Positions 30,207 to 39,707 of a DNA stretch of 64,000 nt are shown in pieces. The stretch lies in contig NC_026739.1 in NCBI RefSeq assembly GCF_000210295.1, forward strand, positions 530,262-594,261, written 5' to 3'. The notes below the pieces were generated by a model. That model was not told the origin of the DNA. It made no database searches and saw only the letters and a program-made list of their open reading frames with translations. Both the position numbers and the translations under genes were made by a program. Numbering within the stretch: position 1 is the first letter of the stretch; the number at the start of each line of letters is the position of its first letter. Source of the stretch: Trypanosoma brucei gambiense DAL972. Its lineage: Eukaryota > Euglenozoa > Kinetoplastea > Trypanosomatida > Trypanosomatidae.

Positions 30207-30633
30207 AGTGAATTTAGTACATGAGTTGTTTAAGGCCCCTACAAACATTTCGGTCATTTACGCATTGCCCCCATTGAGGGGTCACGCGACGTCAGTCTGT
30301 GAGGGGACGCGGCTGCCACTGTGAACTCATTGTACCGAGAGTTACCCGTCGCAAGCCAATTTTACAATGGGGAATACGATAGGGGGGAGAAGTGTGCGCA
30401 AAAAAGTAGAGATGTGGAACGTACGTCGGTGGATGAGCGGCGTGTGACTCCCCTCTTTCCTTGTAAAAGTGGTGTAAAACGGAGGATCGTACATCAGTGT
30501 CCGCATGCACCGCGATGCTTCTCTCGCGTTAGTCTTTTCACGTTGTAGGGCATCATTATAGTGCAGAAAAAGGTTGCTGAGCGTTGTGGTCTAGCGAGCC
30601 GTACTTGCGATTTGTAAAGAAAAACAACAGCTA
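30207..30633 (+). other. Intergenic region
   Basis: I see no gene, repeat or strong pyrimidine tract. The short open frames on either strand lack coding character. Confidence 0.5.
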
Positions 30634-31953
30634 ATGTGGTTCAGCCGCTTTTCGCTATCGCTGGCAAGCACAGATGCTGGTGAGAAGTTACTGCGGAGCA
30701 TTCGTGGCCGCGACATTACTTTGCGAGTCTCCACAAAGGACGGTAACGCACGCATCGTTTTTGCATCCACCACCAATTTACTCCGTGAAACGATGCGGCG
30801 ACACAAACTGCTAACGCGAATGAAGGGTCAAACACCTTTCCTTGAGCTGGTTGGTACGCATTTAACCTTTACAAATATACTAGCTGCACTGCAGGAGGGC
30901 GAGGAACGCGTCGCTACACGTTTGAGTGCGAATGAGGGGACAATTGTGACTGAGTCGCTTGCTATCGGTGAGTGCCGGTGTTATGTTGGTGGTCACAACG
31001 GTACCACGCTGGAGGAAGAGCCCCACTTCCCATTGAAGGTTGACCGCTTTCTATATGGTCAGTCCCAACCCTTTTCGTCAATTACAGCCGCGTCCCTGAC
31101 GCAGCTCATAGACCGCGACTATAACGCAACGGTTAGCTCCTCCGAGGGCTTTTGTAGTACCGCGCAAACTCCGGAAACAGCGGTGCCCCTGCTGGGTCTT
31201 GGAATGTTGTCACCAGAGGTTGTGGATGCTTATTATCGTAGGAATATTACACTGCATGGCCACACTTTTTTTCGTCAATCGGAGGGTTCGGTAGCGGCAT
31301 TGTGGTGCTGTGCGTATCTCGACGACCCTTCGCTCCTGGAGGCGTTTGCTTTGTACTCGGAAGCGAGTGCCGCAAGCGAAAGCCCTGAGGCAGTCGATCG
31401 AGTTGACGAGATGATGCGTAAGACGGCTTGCTCATGCGGTGTTCTTGTTCAGCCGGTTGTGGCCGGGCGCGTGGTGGAAGAGAAAATTCATCTGCTACAA
31501 CGCCTACTGGTCCGTGCATCGATCGTGCAACCTGAAATATTTAGCGTTCTGAAGGAAAGGGGGGTGCATGAAGGTTTAGCTTGTCAAGACTCAATTGCAT
31601 TGGTTACAGGCGACCACGAAGGCGCTTATGAGGTAGCCAAAGCGGCGCGCCAATTTACACAAGATCCGTCCGTTTCAGCCCCAGTGGTTGAGAAAGTGCG
31701 AGAGGGATTGGGTTTGGATAAGGGCGAGCGTTTCTTTATCGATCAAGCGTCTGTAGTGCGAAACGGAGTTGATTATTTTTGTCGATGTTCCAAAAATAAT
31801 TTTCTACGGGCGCTTGTGGCGCTCCCTGAGGAGCAGCTTTCGTCTCTTATGGAAGAAACTAGCTTTCGCTGTACGTTTTGCGCGAAAGAGCATGTGCTGC
31901 AACCCGAAGATTGGAGCAAACTGTTGCGCGACCGTACTTTCTTTAAAAAATAA
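30634..31953 (+). CDS. Hsp33-type redox-regulated chaperone
   Basis: The 439-residue protein has the Hsp33 C-terminal zinc site: C383-R-C385, then 27 residues, then C413-T-F-C416, i.e. CXC-X27-CXXC, embedded in the characteristic context CS-NNFLRALVALPEEQLSSLMEE. Upstream the long alpha/beta domain includes GLGMLSPE, HTFFRQSEGSVAAL and CGVLVQPV-G, in line with the Hsp33 substrate-binding domain. In bacteria the four cysteines hold zinc; oxidation releases it and turns Hsp33 into an ATP-independent holdase. The N-terminus (MWFSRFSLSLASTDAGEKLLRSIRGR) could be a mitochondrial presequence. It is longer than bacterial Hsp33 (about 290 residues), with extra sequence mainly N-terminal and between the domains. 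Confidence 0.87.
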   Translation: MWFSRFSLSLASTDAGEKLLRSIRGRDITLRVSTKDGNARIVFASTTNLLRETMRRHKLLTRMKGQTPFLELVGTHLTFTNILAALQEGEERVATRLSANEGTIVTESLAIGECRCYVGGHNGTTLEEEPHFPLKVDRFLYGQSQPFSSITAASLTQLIDRDYNATVSSSEGFCSTAQTPETAVPLLGLGMLSPEVVDAYYRRNITLHGHTFFRQSEGSVAALWCCAYLDDPSLLEAFALYSEASAASESPEAVDRVDEMMRKTACSCGVLVQPVVAGRVVEEKIHLLQRLLVRASIVQPEIFSVLKERGVHEGLACQDSIALVTGDHEGAYEVAKAARQFTQDPSVSAPVVEKVREGLGLDKGERFFIDQASVVRNGVDYFCRCSKNNFLRALVALPEEQLSSLMEETSFRCTFCAKEHVLQPEDWSKLLRDRTFFKK

Positions 31954-32509
31954 ATGAAAAAGAGGGGTATCTATGCATCTGAGAGAGCACTGGAGTGTTG
32001 CTTTGTGCTGGAAAGTGCCATTGGTGTTTTTGAATTTGTTTATTTTACCTCATTACACTGCATGTGCATACCCGCTTACTGCATTTCTGTGCCTTTGTTT
32101 TCCCACCCTCTCACTAAACACCCTTCATGCCAAACTAAAAATGCGCCACTACGAACTGTTTTACCGTCGTACCTCCGTGTTGCCTTTTTTCGTTATTTAA
32201 TTCACTCACTGTTGCTGCTCTTTTATTTTCTTTTTTTGTTCTTTTTGTTTTAATGATCGTATATGCGTCGGTTTTGAAGTTTAAATCACAAAGCGTAGAA
32301 ACCAGGAACGCTTTCACCTGCGCTATTTCTTAATTTGGTTTAAAATATTCTAAGATTAGCAAGTAAACAAATACATTTATATATCTTTTAATTGTAGGAG
32401 GGGAAGGTCGGCTCGTTTAGGTGATTGACATATATATCTCTATATATCTCTATCTCTCTATATTTTTTTCCAGTTCTTGAACCACAGAGACGTCTGAACC
32501 TTTGGGAAG
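31954..32509 (+). other. Intergenic region
   Basis: A T-rich stretch (32200-32252) and a TA/TC compound repeat (32428-32465) precede the importin gene. No gene is seen. Confidence 0.6.
32462..32473 (+). promoter_or_regulatory. Putative spliced-leader acceptor for importin alpha
   Basis: TTTTTTTCCAG ends at 32472-32473, with T/C-rich DNA before it and the ATG 37 bases downstream as the first ATG. Confidence 0.55.
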
Positions 32510-34111
32510 ATGTTCAGTGGTCAGAATGAGAAACCGAAAGGGGCGAAACAAACCCCTTCGGTTCGAGGGGGTGCGGAGCGCCGGCAGCGGCAGATGATTA
32601 ACATTCGACAGAAGGCCCACGGTGAGCTCATTAAACACATCCGCGAGGAAGAAGTAGCAATGGAAGGAGTTGATGGGCCCACGGTACCAGACCCCGGAAA
32701 CGTTTGGTCGTACGATCAAAGAACCCGTCCCGATGACGTTCCGGTTCAGCTACTTCCCCAGTTCGTTCAGATGGTTATGAACGGCCCAACAGATAGAGAG
32801 GTATACCACGGGACACTGATGGTTCGCAAGTTACTTTCGGTGGAGAGGTCGCCCCCGCATGAAATGGTCGCCCAAAGTGGTGTCATTCCGCACCTTGTGA
32901 GCTTCCTGGACCGTGCAGATAACCCGGAACTGCAATTTGAAGCGGCTTGGGCATTGACGAATGTTGCTGCTGGCACATCCGCGAACACTATGATCCTCGT
33001 TGAGGTTGGGGCTATTCCGCGCTTTATCAACTTGCTCAGTTCACCTAGTTCTGACTGTCGTGACCAGGGTGCATGGGCTATTGGCAATATGGCCGGTGAT
33101 GGTGTTGCCACCCGAGATATTGCATTGCAACATAATGCTATTCCTGCTTTTGTCAACCTTATTTCAGACCCCGATCAACCTCTATCCATCGTTCGCAATG
33201 CAACGTGGGCTATATCCAACTTGTGCCGTGGGAAGCCTGCTCCTCCGCTGCATTATTTGCTACCCACGCTACCTGCTTTAGCCAATTTACTTTTTCACGG
33301 GGATCTGGAGATCGCCACAGATGCGTCATGGGCGATTTCGTACGTTAGCGATGGTCCACACGAGCGCGTACAAGCGGTGTTGGATACTGGTGTTGTTCCC
33401 CGCGTTATAGAACTCCTCGCGGCAACGTCAATTCCGCTTCAAACGTCATGCATCCGAACCATTGGCAACATCGCGAGTGGCAATGATGCACAAACACAAG
33501 TGATTATTAACTGTGGCGTATTGGAAAAGCTTGCTCCCCTTGTCACACACCGCAAGCGGGAGATTCGCAAGGAAACATGCTGGACTATCTCCAATATTGC
33601 CGCCGGCAATTCAGAGCAAATCGACGCACTCATCAAATCAGATCTCTTTCCATTGGTTATCAAATGTCTCCAAGGTACGGAACTGGATGTGAAGAAGGAG
33701 GCCGTGTGGTCTATCGCCAACGTAACTCTCTGCGGAGTTTCCCCACATTTGTATTATCTTTTGGACTGCGGTGTCATCCCTCCGTTATGTGATGTCTTGA
33801 ACACGCATGATCCCAAAACTCTTACAGTTGCCCTCGAAGCTCTCATGGGATTTCTGCAGGTGGGCGAAGACAGAGTTAAAACAGGAGAAGTACAGGAGAA
33901 CCCCGTGGCGCGTGCCATCATTGAGTGCGGTGGTGTGGATGCCATTGAGCGTGCGCAATCCTCCACAGACTCCAGCATATACAGCATTGCACTTTGTCTC
34001 CTCGAGACATTCTTTAACGTGGAAGAGGAGGGGGCACCTCAGCAGTTTGAGTTGGGGATGGATCATGGAGATCCAAATGGACAGCCACCACAGGGCCAGT
34101 TCGATCTATGA
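32510..34111 (+). CDS. Importin subunit alpha (karyopherin alpha)
   Basis: The 533-residue protein has an importin-beta-binding region (about 10-50, with the basic RGGAERRQRQMINIRQK) and about ten armadillo repeats from ~65 to ~490. The repeats show the conserved NLS-groove signatures: EAAWALTNVAAGTS, DQGAWAIGNMAGD, NATWAISNLCRG, DASWAISYVSDG, TIGNIASG, ETCWTISNIAAG, EAVWSIANVT, i.e. the W-xxx-N arrays that grip classical nuclear localisation signals. The protein carries NLS cargo with importin beta through nuclear pores. Its length equals that of other importin alphas and the ATG is supported by a nearby acceptor. The C-terminus is acidic and Gln/Gly-rich, consistent with the CAS-binding end. 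Confidence 0.97.
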   Translation: MFSGQNEKPKGAKQTPSVRGGAERRQRQMINIRQKAHGELIKHIREEEVAMEGVDGPTVPDPGNVWSYDQRTRPDDVPVQLLPQFVQMVMNGPTDREVYHGTLMVRKLLSVERSPPHEMVAQSGVIPHLVSFLDRADNPELQFEAAWALTNVAAGTSANTMILVEVGAIPRFINLLSSPSSDCRDQGAWAIGNMAGDGVATRDIALQHNAIPAFVNLISDPDQPLSIVRNATWAISNLCRGKPAPPLHYLLPTLPALANLLFHGDLEIATDASWAISYVSDGPHERVQAVLDTGVVPRVIELLAATSIPLQTSCIRTIGNIASGNDAQTQVIINCGVLEKLAPLVTHRKREIRKETCWTISNIAAGNSEQIDALIKSDLFPLVIKCLQGTELDVKKEAVWSIANVTLCGVSPHLYYLLDCGVIPPLCDVLNTHDPKTLTVALEALMGFLQVGEDRVKTGEVQENPVARAIIECGGVDAIERAQSSTDSSIYSIALCLLETFFNVEEEGAPQQFELGMDHGDPNGQPPQGQFDL

Positions 34112-34176
34112 GAAAAGTTGATAAATATAATGAGATCGAGATGAAAGGGATGAAAATGGTGAAGAAGGAGGGCACG

Positions 34177-34206
34177 TGTATATATATATATATATATATA
34201 TATATG
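34177..34206. repeat. (TA)n microsatellite
   Basis: About 14 TA units, 65 bases downstream of the importin alpha stop. Confidence 0.9.
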
Positions 34207-34812
34207 CCATAATGCTTAAAGTTGAGAGTGTATAAGTGTCTTCTTTGACACATACAGAACTCGGGTGTACTACAGCGCGGTTTAGGCGTGAGTTATGGAC
34301 CGAATAATGTGACAGGTGATGAATGAGGATTATGTGTATTTGTTTTTTGTGTATCTTTTAGTGTGGTGCGACTCTGTGTGAAGGTTCTGTTTCATTCGCG
34401 CTAAACGGTAGTGAAAGGAGTTCTTTTGTTTACTTTACTTTTTTGTTTTTTCTTCTTCAATGTGATTTCACACACTGACGCTTCTTCGAGCTTATTTTTC
34501 CTGCTGTCCCTCATTGTCAAGGCACCGCGTTTTCTTTTTTTTGATTCTGATGAACCGTCTGTGACTGTGGCATGTTACGCCACTTGAAGCATAACAGGAG
34601 TGATTCTATCTTATTCCTTGTGTTCTTCGTTTTTGGTGCTTGAACGCGGTTCTAAAATGTTGTGAATCTCTTCAACTTTTCGTTGCGAACGAAAAATGGG
34701 GGGAAAATAGTTGAGCAAACGAGTAAGAATTTTTTTTGTTTTTTAAAGGGGGGAAAAAGGGGGCTTGAAAAACAACAACAACAACAACAGTAGCAGCAAA
34801 GAAAAATGTGTA

Positions 34813-34816
<4 letters not shown>

Positions 34817-34846
<30 letters not shown>
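34817..34846. repeat. (AT)n microsatellite
   Basis: About 14 AT units followed by GTGTGTG. Confidence 0.9.
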
Positions 34847-34848
<2 letters not shown>

Positions 34849-35057
34849 TGTGTGTGTGCGTAATTTTATGCAGGGAGAGGCCGAACGGGTTTGAATAAAT
34901 ATGAGAGAGAAATGGAGGTTAGGGTTCGGTTAGTTAAGTGTTTATGCGCGTCGGTATGAGCTTCAGGGAAAGTTAGTTGGGCAACCTAATGCTTTTTTTT
35001 TCTTTTTCCGTTTTTGTAACGATTAAAAGATAAAAGAGAGAAGAAAAGAAGAAAGTT

Positions 35058-35090
<33 letters not shown>

Positions 35091-35091
35091 T
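35058..35091. repeat. T-run followed by (GT)n
   Basis: A T-run passes into about nine GT units. Confidence 0.85.
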
Positions 35092-35156
35092 TATGCCTGC
35101 TTTGCCCTCCTTTTCCCCTTCTTTAAATTCTTAATGGGGTGGTCCTGAAGTAGTTT

Positions 35157-35158
<2 letters not shown>

Positions 35159-35188
<30 letters not shown>
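35159..35188. repeat. (AT)n microsatellite
   Basis: About 14 AT units. Confidence 0.9.
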
Positions 35189-35190
<2 letters not shown>

Positions 35191-35322
35191 AGTGTGTACG
35201 TTTCTGTGTGGCCGCACTTTTAACTGAACTTGCGGGCTTGCGTGAGTTCCACTTCAATTTTACAGAAGTTAAAATGCAGCATTTCTAAAGGATACAGAAA
35301 CGAAAAGAAATGCAAAAAAAAA

Positions 35323-35352
35323 GGAAATAATAATAATAATAATAATAATAAC
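35323..35352. repeat. (AAT)n microsatellite
   Basis: About nine AAT/ATA units. Confidence 0.9.
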
Positions 35353-36467
35353 AGTGATGGAGCAAAGTGACAAATAGATTAAGAATGGAGTGATCGGATT
35401 CGCCTGTTCTTTCTATTATTGTTTTTATTACTAATATAAATATAAAAAAAACAAAAAAAAAGATGAGGTATTGTCCACCTATTGTGACTGTGTGCTGGTG
35501 TTAGGGAGGAAGCAGATGAAAGAAAGAAGATGTGTGTGTGTGGGGGGGGGGAAATTAGAAAAAAAAAAGCAACAAGGTTATCAAAAAAAAAAAAGTCCGA
35601 ACAAATAGACAGAGGTTGTGATGGTGACGGTAAGGTGGCAAATGCTGTGAAATTTCTTTTTTTTTTATCTTTCTTCCCTTTTGGGTCTTGTTTCTATATG
35701 CTTTCCCTCCTTCTGTTGTCGTTCACTTCTATTTGTTTTGATGGGTTTATCTATATGTCTGTTCGTCATTCTTCCGTTTCTTTCTTTCCTTTCTTTCCTT
35801 CCCTTTCTTCTCTTTTTTGCTTTTACCTTTATTTTTCCTTCGCACTCACTGACTTTTCTTTTCCCCTCAATTTACATTTTTTTCTCTCCGTCTTTCTCAG
35901 TCGTTCTCACTCCTATTGTTTGTGTTTGCATCCCATTGATGCATCGACCGAAGGGGACCGAGAAGGGAGAGGTGACGGAAAAGAAAAATAAGGGGATAAG
36001 AGGTAAAGTGACCAAATAATAAATACATAAATAAAAAAAAGGCAAAGAGAGCCAAATATATGAGTGAGTATATTTCACTTATGTGATCAGGCATTTTTGT
36101 TTCTATTTTTCCCTTTTTATTTTAACGCGTGTGTACAGGTATGTGTAGGTGTAGGTTTGTGGAGCTGGAGGCGTGCGGGTGGGAAGGCGGAAGGGTGTCC
36201 AATTTTTATTTTCGATGAAACCAAAGTGGAATCGTGTCTGCACGAATATACAGACATAAATATAAATATATATCTATAAATATTTATGTGTATATTTGTG
36301 TGTATATGTTTGTATTTGTCCGAGGGGAGGAGGGAAGTGAGGGGGATGGAGCGAAGATTTTGGAACGGATTCGATGAAGTGTCATATGTTGTGTATCGCA
36401 TTGAAGGAAAAGAAAGGCGTAACCTTGCGATCCTTTTGCCGACTTCGGATTTCCCCATAAATGTGGC

Positions 36468-36493
36468 ATACACACACACACACACACACACAC
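36468..36493. repeat. (CA)n microsatellite
   Basis: About 12 CA units. Confidence 0.85.
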
Positions 36494-37112
36494 TCATACT
36501 CACGCATATATATTATACATTATTTATGCGTGTCAAATGGGATATTTATGCTGGAGTGATCCATGAATGGTTTGAATAAAGATGGTTATGTGGGGGTATC
36601 AAGGTTAGTGCCAGAAGGACAGGGAGATTAGAAGAGGGAGAGGAGGAGCGAAATAACCTGTAGGATATAATTGCATACGTTGGAGTGGTTATTATCCCCT
36701 CTTTTTTTTCTTCATACTTGGTGATGGCGACTAGTTTCTCTTTTCAGTTCTCTGGTGTCCGTAATCCGTGCACGGAATTGCTCCTTTTTCTTATTTCCAT
36801 TCTTTTTTGTTAGTCACTCAATCTATTTTTTTTTATTACTTTCCAGGGCTCCTTTTTTAAAAAAAAAAATCTACTTCCTCCCCACTCTGCTGGCTACCGT
36901 AACATAGAGTTTTGTGGACGATATCCCCCCCTTTTTATCTTTGCTGAGTATTGTGGCACCTGTAACTTCTGGTTTACACCGTTTTGATTTTCAACCATCA
37001 CGTAATTTATTTATCCATCTCATCTTTTCTTTTTGAATTTTCTTTTACTGAAATCCATAATATAAAGGAAGAAAGCAACTGTTCTCTCGAAAAGAAGGGG
37101 TAAATAAGGGGA

Positions 37113-39386
37113 ATGGACGTGTTTTCAAGACATGGGAACCGTCGCCGACCTCGAGAGGACGAGATGGAGGAAAATGATTACACTTTTGACCGACAGCGAG
37201 ACCGCAAGGAGAGGCGCCGTAATGAGCGCCGTGCAAAGAAGGAGATGCGCATTGAGGCGCACGAACGTTGGGTGGAGCAGTGTCGATTGGCCAGGGAACA
37301 GAAGAAAAAACGTAGCGTGCGCGTAAAAAATGGTAGCGAAAATCAAGCGGCTACCAGAAATTTTTCAAATCGGCCTCTGAGAGAGAGGAAAGTCAACCGT
37401 AATGCCAAAAGGGAAACCTCTTTCAACGACGCAAAGGAGAAATCAACTTCATCACAAAAGTTAACCATGGAAAGTAAACGTGAAGCAAAGCAACGGGATG
37501 GAAAGTCTGTAGTGGATCTGGCGAAAGCGTGTGCCACAACACCAGATAGCACTCAGGGGAAATATATTCCTCCCTCGTTGCGGCAAAAGATGATAGTGCA
37601 GAAACCAACCAACGCTGTGAATGAGGCCGCACGGCGTATTATTAACAAACTTACAGTGCAGAATGTGGCTGACATGACACGTGAAACATCTGAGCTGTTT
37701 GGAGGTGGAGTTGAGGGGGCGACGCGAGCATCAGTGATAAGTAGTTTGGCAGAAAATATGAATCGCATATGCATACTTGACTCTGGACCTCTCACACCTC
37801 TCGCTAGTTTACCCTTCGCTGGGTTAATTCGTGGACTGCAACTGCTGCACGGCAACATTGTTGGTGCTGAAGTGATCGAATGCTTGGCTATTGCTCTCCA
37901 ACAACAGCTTATGGACAACAATGAGGCAGCCGCTTGTAACGGTGCCATGCTTTTAGCACATCTTTATTTGCTTAACGCTGTGGATTGCGTTTTGGCATCC
38001 ACTTTCTTACGCAGCGTATTGCAGATGGGGGGTGGTGGTTCCTTGTGTGCTGCTGCAGCGGGTCTGACATTTCTCCGTGCATGTGGCGAAAAATTGTTGA
38101 AGGAGGCTCCAGTCGAAATGGAGAGAGCATTAAATGAGGGAGCACCAAGCAGGGAAATCTCACAAAATGCTACTAGTCGTTATTCAGCACTTCTTAGCCT
38201 CATCAAGGAGATTGTGGCGGGGCGCACGCGGAATGCACGACGAAGCGTTGACGAAGAAAAGGTTCCTCTTGACTCTCTCCTCAGCGATATTAGCACTTTG
38301 CTTTCCGGGGGAGGGAAGGCGAGCTTATCATCATCAGGTAACAAGCGCGCACTGCTTCGTGTTATGAGCACAACAAGTGTGCTGACGGGCCTTTCATGGG
38401 CCCGCTTGATACAACAGGATAAACCCCATCGTTGGTATGTCCCTGAAACATGGACTGACACTGTCGGCGATGGGGACGAAACAAACGATGAGCATGCTGA
38501 TGACGATGAAGGAGGTGCATCTTCTGCTTCTGGTGACATCGATGAACGCTCAGATGGAGACGAAGGAACGGTGGAAAAAATGGAGCAAATTCGACTCTTG
38601 CGACAGCAGGAGAAGGCGATTTCAGGCCAGCGTCTCAACACTGAGAACAAGCGGGAAGTGTTCAAGTGCGTAGTAAATGCATCTGATGACTTGGAGGCAT
38701 TTACGTTGCTCATGCACCGTGATCCCTCATTCAGTCGGTTGCACGATACCTTCGCCGTCCTCTTACAGTGCTGCTACCAAGAAAATCTCTACAATCCTTA
38801 CTATACGCAGGTAGTTCAGCGTTTCTGCAGTGCCAAGCCGTCATGCAAGAACACGCTTCAGTTTGCAATATGGGATATGTTCAAAACAATACGAGTGGAA
38901 GCGGTCGATGTTACAGGTTATCTCAACCTTGCGTGTTTGATTGCACAACTCATGCAGGAGGGTGTGTATACTCTTGCAGTGCTGCGAGGATTAGACCTCG
39001 AGAACACAAATCGTACGATTGGGCTCTTTACCCGCATACTACTACTACGTCTCATTCTTCAGCTTCCTCCTTCAAGCCTGACTGAAGTATTTTTTGGTGG
39101 TAACGGTGTTTACGCACATGATGTGAAGATTGACACCAGTACTCTGCGGGAAAACTTAAAGAAGGTTTTTGAGCGGTATTTTGTTAAGGAAGAGGATGCA
39201 GGTAAGTGGATTCCACACTTCTACGATGTGGCCGCCGTTGGGACACCTTTTGATGTACACAAGCAGATGGGCGCTGTTGCTGCCAATGCTAGCGGAATGG
39301 AGTCGGTGGATGAGGAGGCGCAGCTCCAGTCATTTGTGCGGAGGATACGTGTGGTGTACAAAGCTTTGAAGGGTGGCATTTCGTGA
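37113..39386 (+). CDS. NOM1: Nucleolar MIF4G/MA3 protein (NOM1/Sgd1 family)
   Basis: The 757-residue protein begins with a strongly charged, basic region and the short KYIPPSLRQK motif seen in NOM1/Sgd1. A MIF4G domain follows from about residue 172 (AARRIINKLTVQN...LLHGNIVGAEVIECLAIAL) to about 385. An acidic stretch (about 450-490) separates it from an MA3 domain at about 513-630 that opens with KREVFKCVVNASDDLEAFTLLM and continues CCYQENLYNPYYTQVVQRFC...FAIWDMFK, a close match to the family signature YNPFYA...QFALWD. In yeast Sgd1p is nucleolar and required for 18S rRNA maturation, and human NOM1 targets PP1 to the nucleolus. A role in small-subunit ribosome biogenesis is therefore likely. 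Confidence 0.88.
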   Translation: MDVFSRHGNRRRPREDEMEENDYTFDRQRDRKERRRNERRAKKEMRIEAHERWVEQCRLAREQKKKRSVRVKNGSENQAATRNFSNRPLRERKVNRNAKRETSFNDAKEKSTSSQKLTMESKREAKQRDGKSVVDLAKACATTPDSTQGKYIPPSLRQKMIVQKPTNAVNEAARRIINKLTVQNVADMTRETSELFGGGVEGATRASVISSLAENMNRICILDSGPLTPLASLPFAGLIRGLQLLHGNIVGAEVIECLAIALQQQLMDNNEAAACNGAMLLAHLYLLNAVDCVLASTFLRSVLQMGGGGSLCAAAAGLTFLRACGEKLLKEAPVEMERALNEGAPSREISQNATSRYSALLSLIKEIVAGRTRNARRSVDEEKVPLDSLLSDISTLLSGGGKASLSSSGNKRALLRVMSTTSVLTGLSWARLIQQDKPHRWYVPETWTDTVGDGDETNDEHADDDEGGASSASGDIDERSDGDEGTVEKMEQIRLLRQQEKAISGQRLNTENKREVFKCVVNASDDLEAFTLLMHRDPSFSRLHDTFAVLLQCCYQENLYNPYYTQVVQRFCSAKPSCKNTLQFAIWDMFKTIRVEAVDVTGYLNLACLIAQLMQEGVYTLAVLRGLDLENTNRTIGLFTRILLLRLILQLPPSSLTEVFFGGNGVYAHDVKIDTSTLRENLKKVFERYFVKEEDAGKWIPHFYDVAAVGTPFDVHKQMGAVAANASGMESVDEEAQLQSFVRRIRVVYKALKGGIS

Positions 39387-39707
39387 TGTCTCTCTGCTTT
39401 TTTCTTAAAGTTGTCGCTTAAATAATTTGGTATGCTCTCGCCATTCGTTAAAATGAGCGGGTACACGAACATATAGGTGTGTGTGTGTGTGTGCATACGA
39501 GTTCGTAATAAGGGAATAACTGCCCGTACTTGATCTAACCGATCATGGGGCGATAGGTGTCGGCACTGCCTTAATATCACTTCGCCCCCTTATGTGCATC
39601 TGTTCACGTTCCTTTTTACCAACAACATCTATCTCTGTTTTATTCCCGTATCTCGCAGCGACATTAGACACCACGGTGAGGGGAATCCATAAGCAGAGGA
39701 AATAGTT
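39387..39707 (+). other. Intergenic region
   Basis: A short (GT)n tract lies at 39476-39492, and pyrimidine-rich segments around 39600-39660 probably serve the next gene. No gene is seen. Confidence 0.55.

Larger units (their letters stand above)
34112..37112 (+). other. Gene-free region of 3.0 kb with many microsatellites
   Basis: It contains three (TA)n tracts, a (GT)n, an (AAT)n and a (CA)n repeat plus many A-, T- and G-runs. The open frames (for example 35530-35991) code low-complexity Phe/Leu/Ser and are not supported. It would serve as the 3' UTR of importin alpha and the leader of the NOM1 gene unless it holds a non-coding RNA. Confidence 0.6.

Noticed and set aside
34916..34940. TTAGGG-like bases that might suggest telomeric repeat
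   Set aside because: Only a single unit occurs, with no tandem array; a similar single AGGGTTA at about 15978 is also chance.
35530..35991. 153-codon open frame in the long spacer after importin alpha
   Set aside because: It runs through A-runs and T-rich DNA, encodes Lys then Phe/Ser/Leu low complexity, and shows no domain or codon pattern like the neighbouring genes.
38180..38713. 177-codon open frame on the minus strand inside the NOM1 gene
   Set aside because: It is an antisense shadow of a well-supported coding region.
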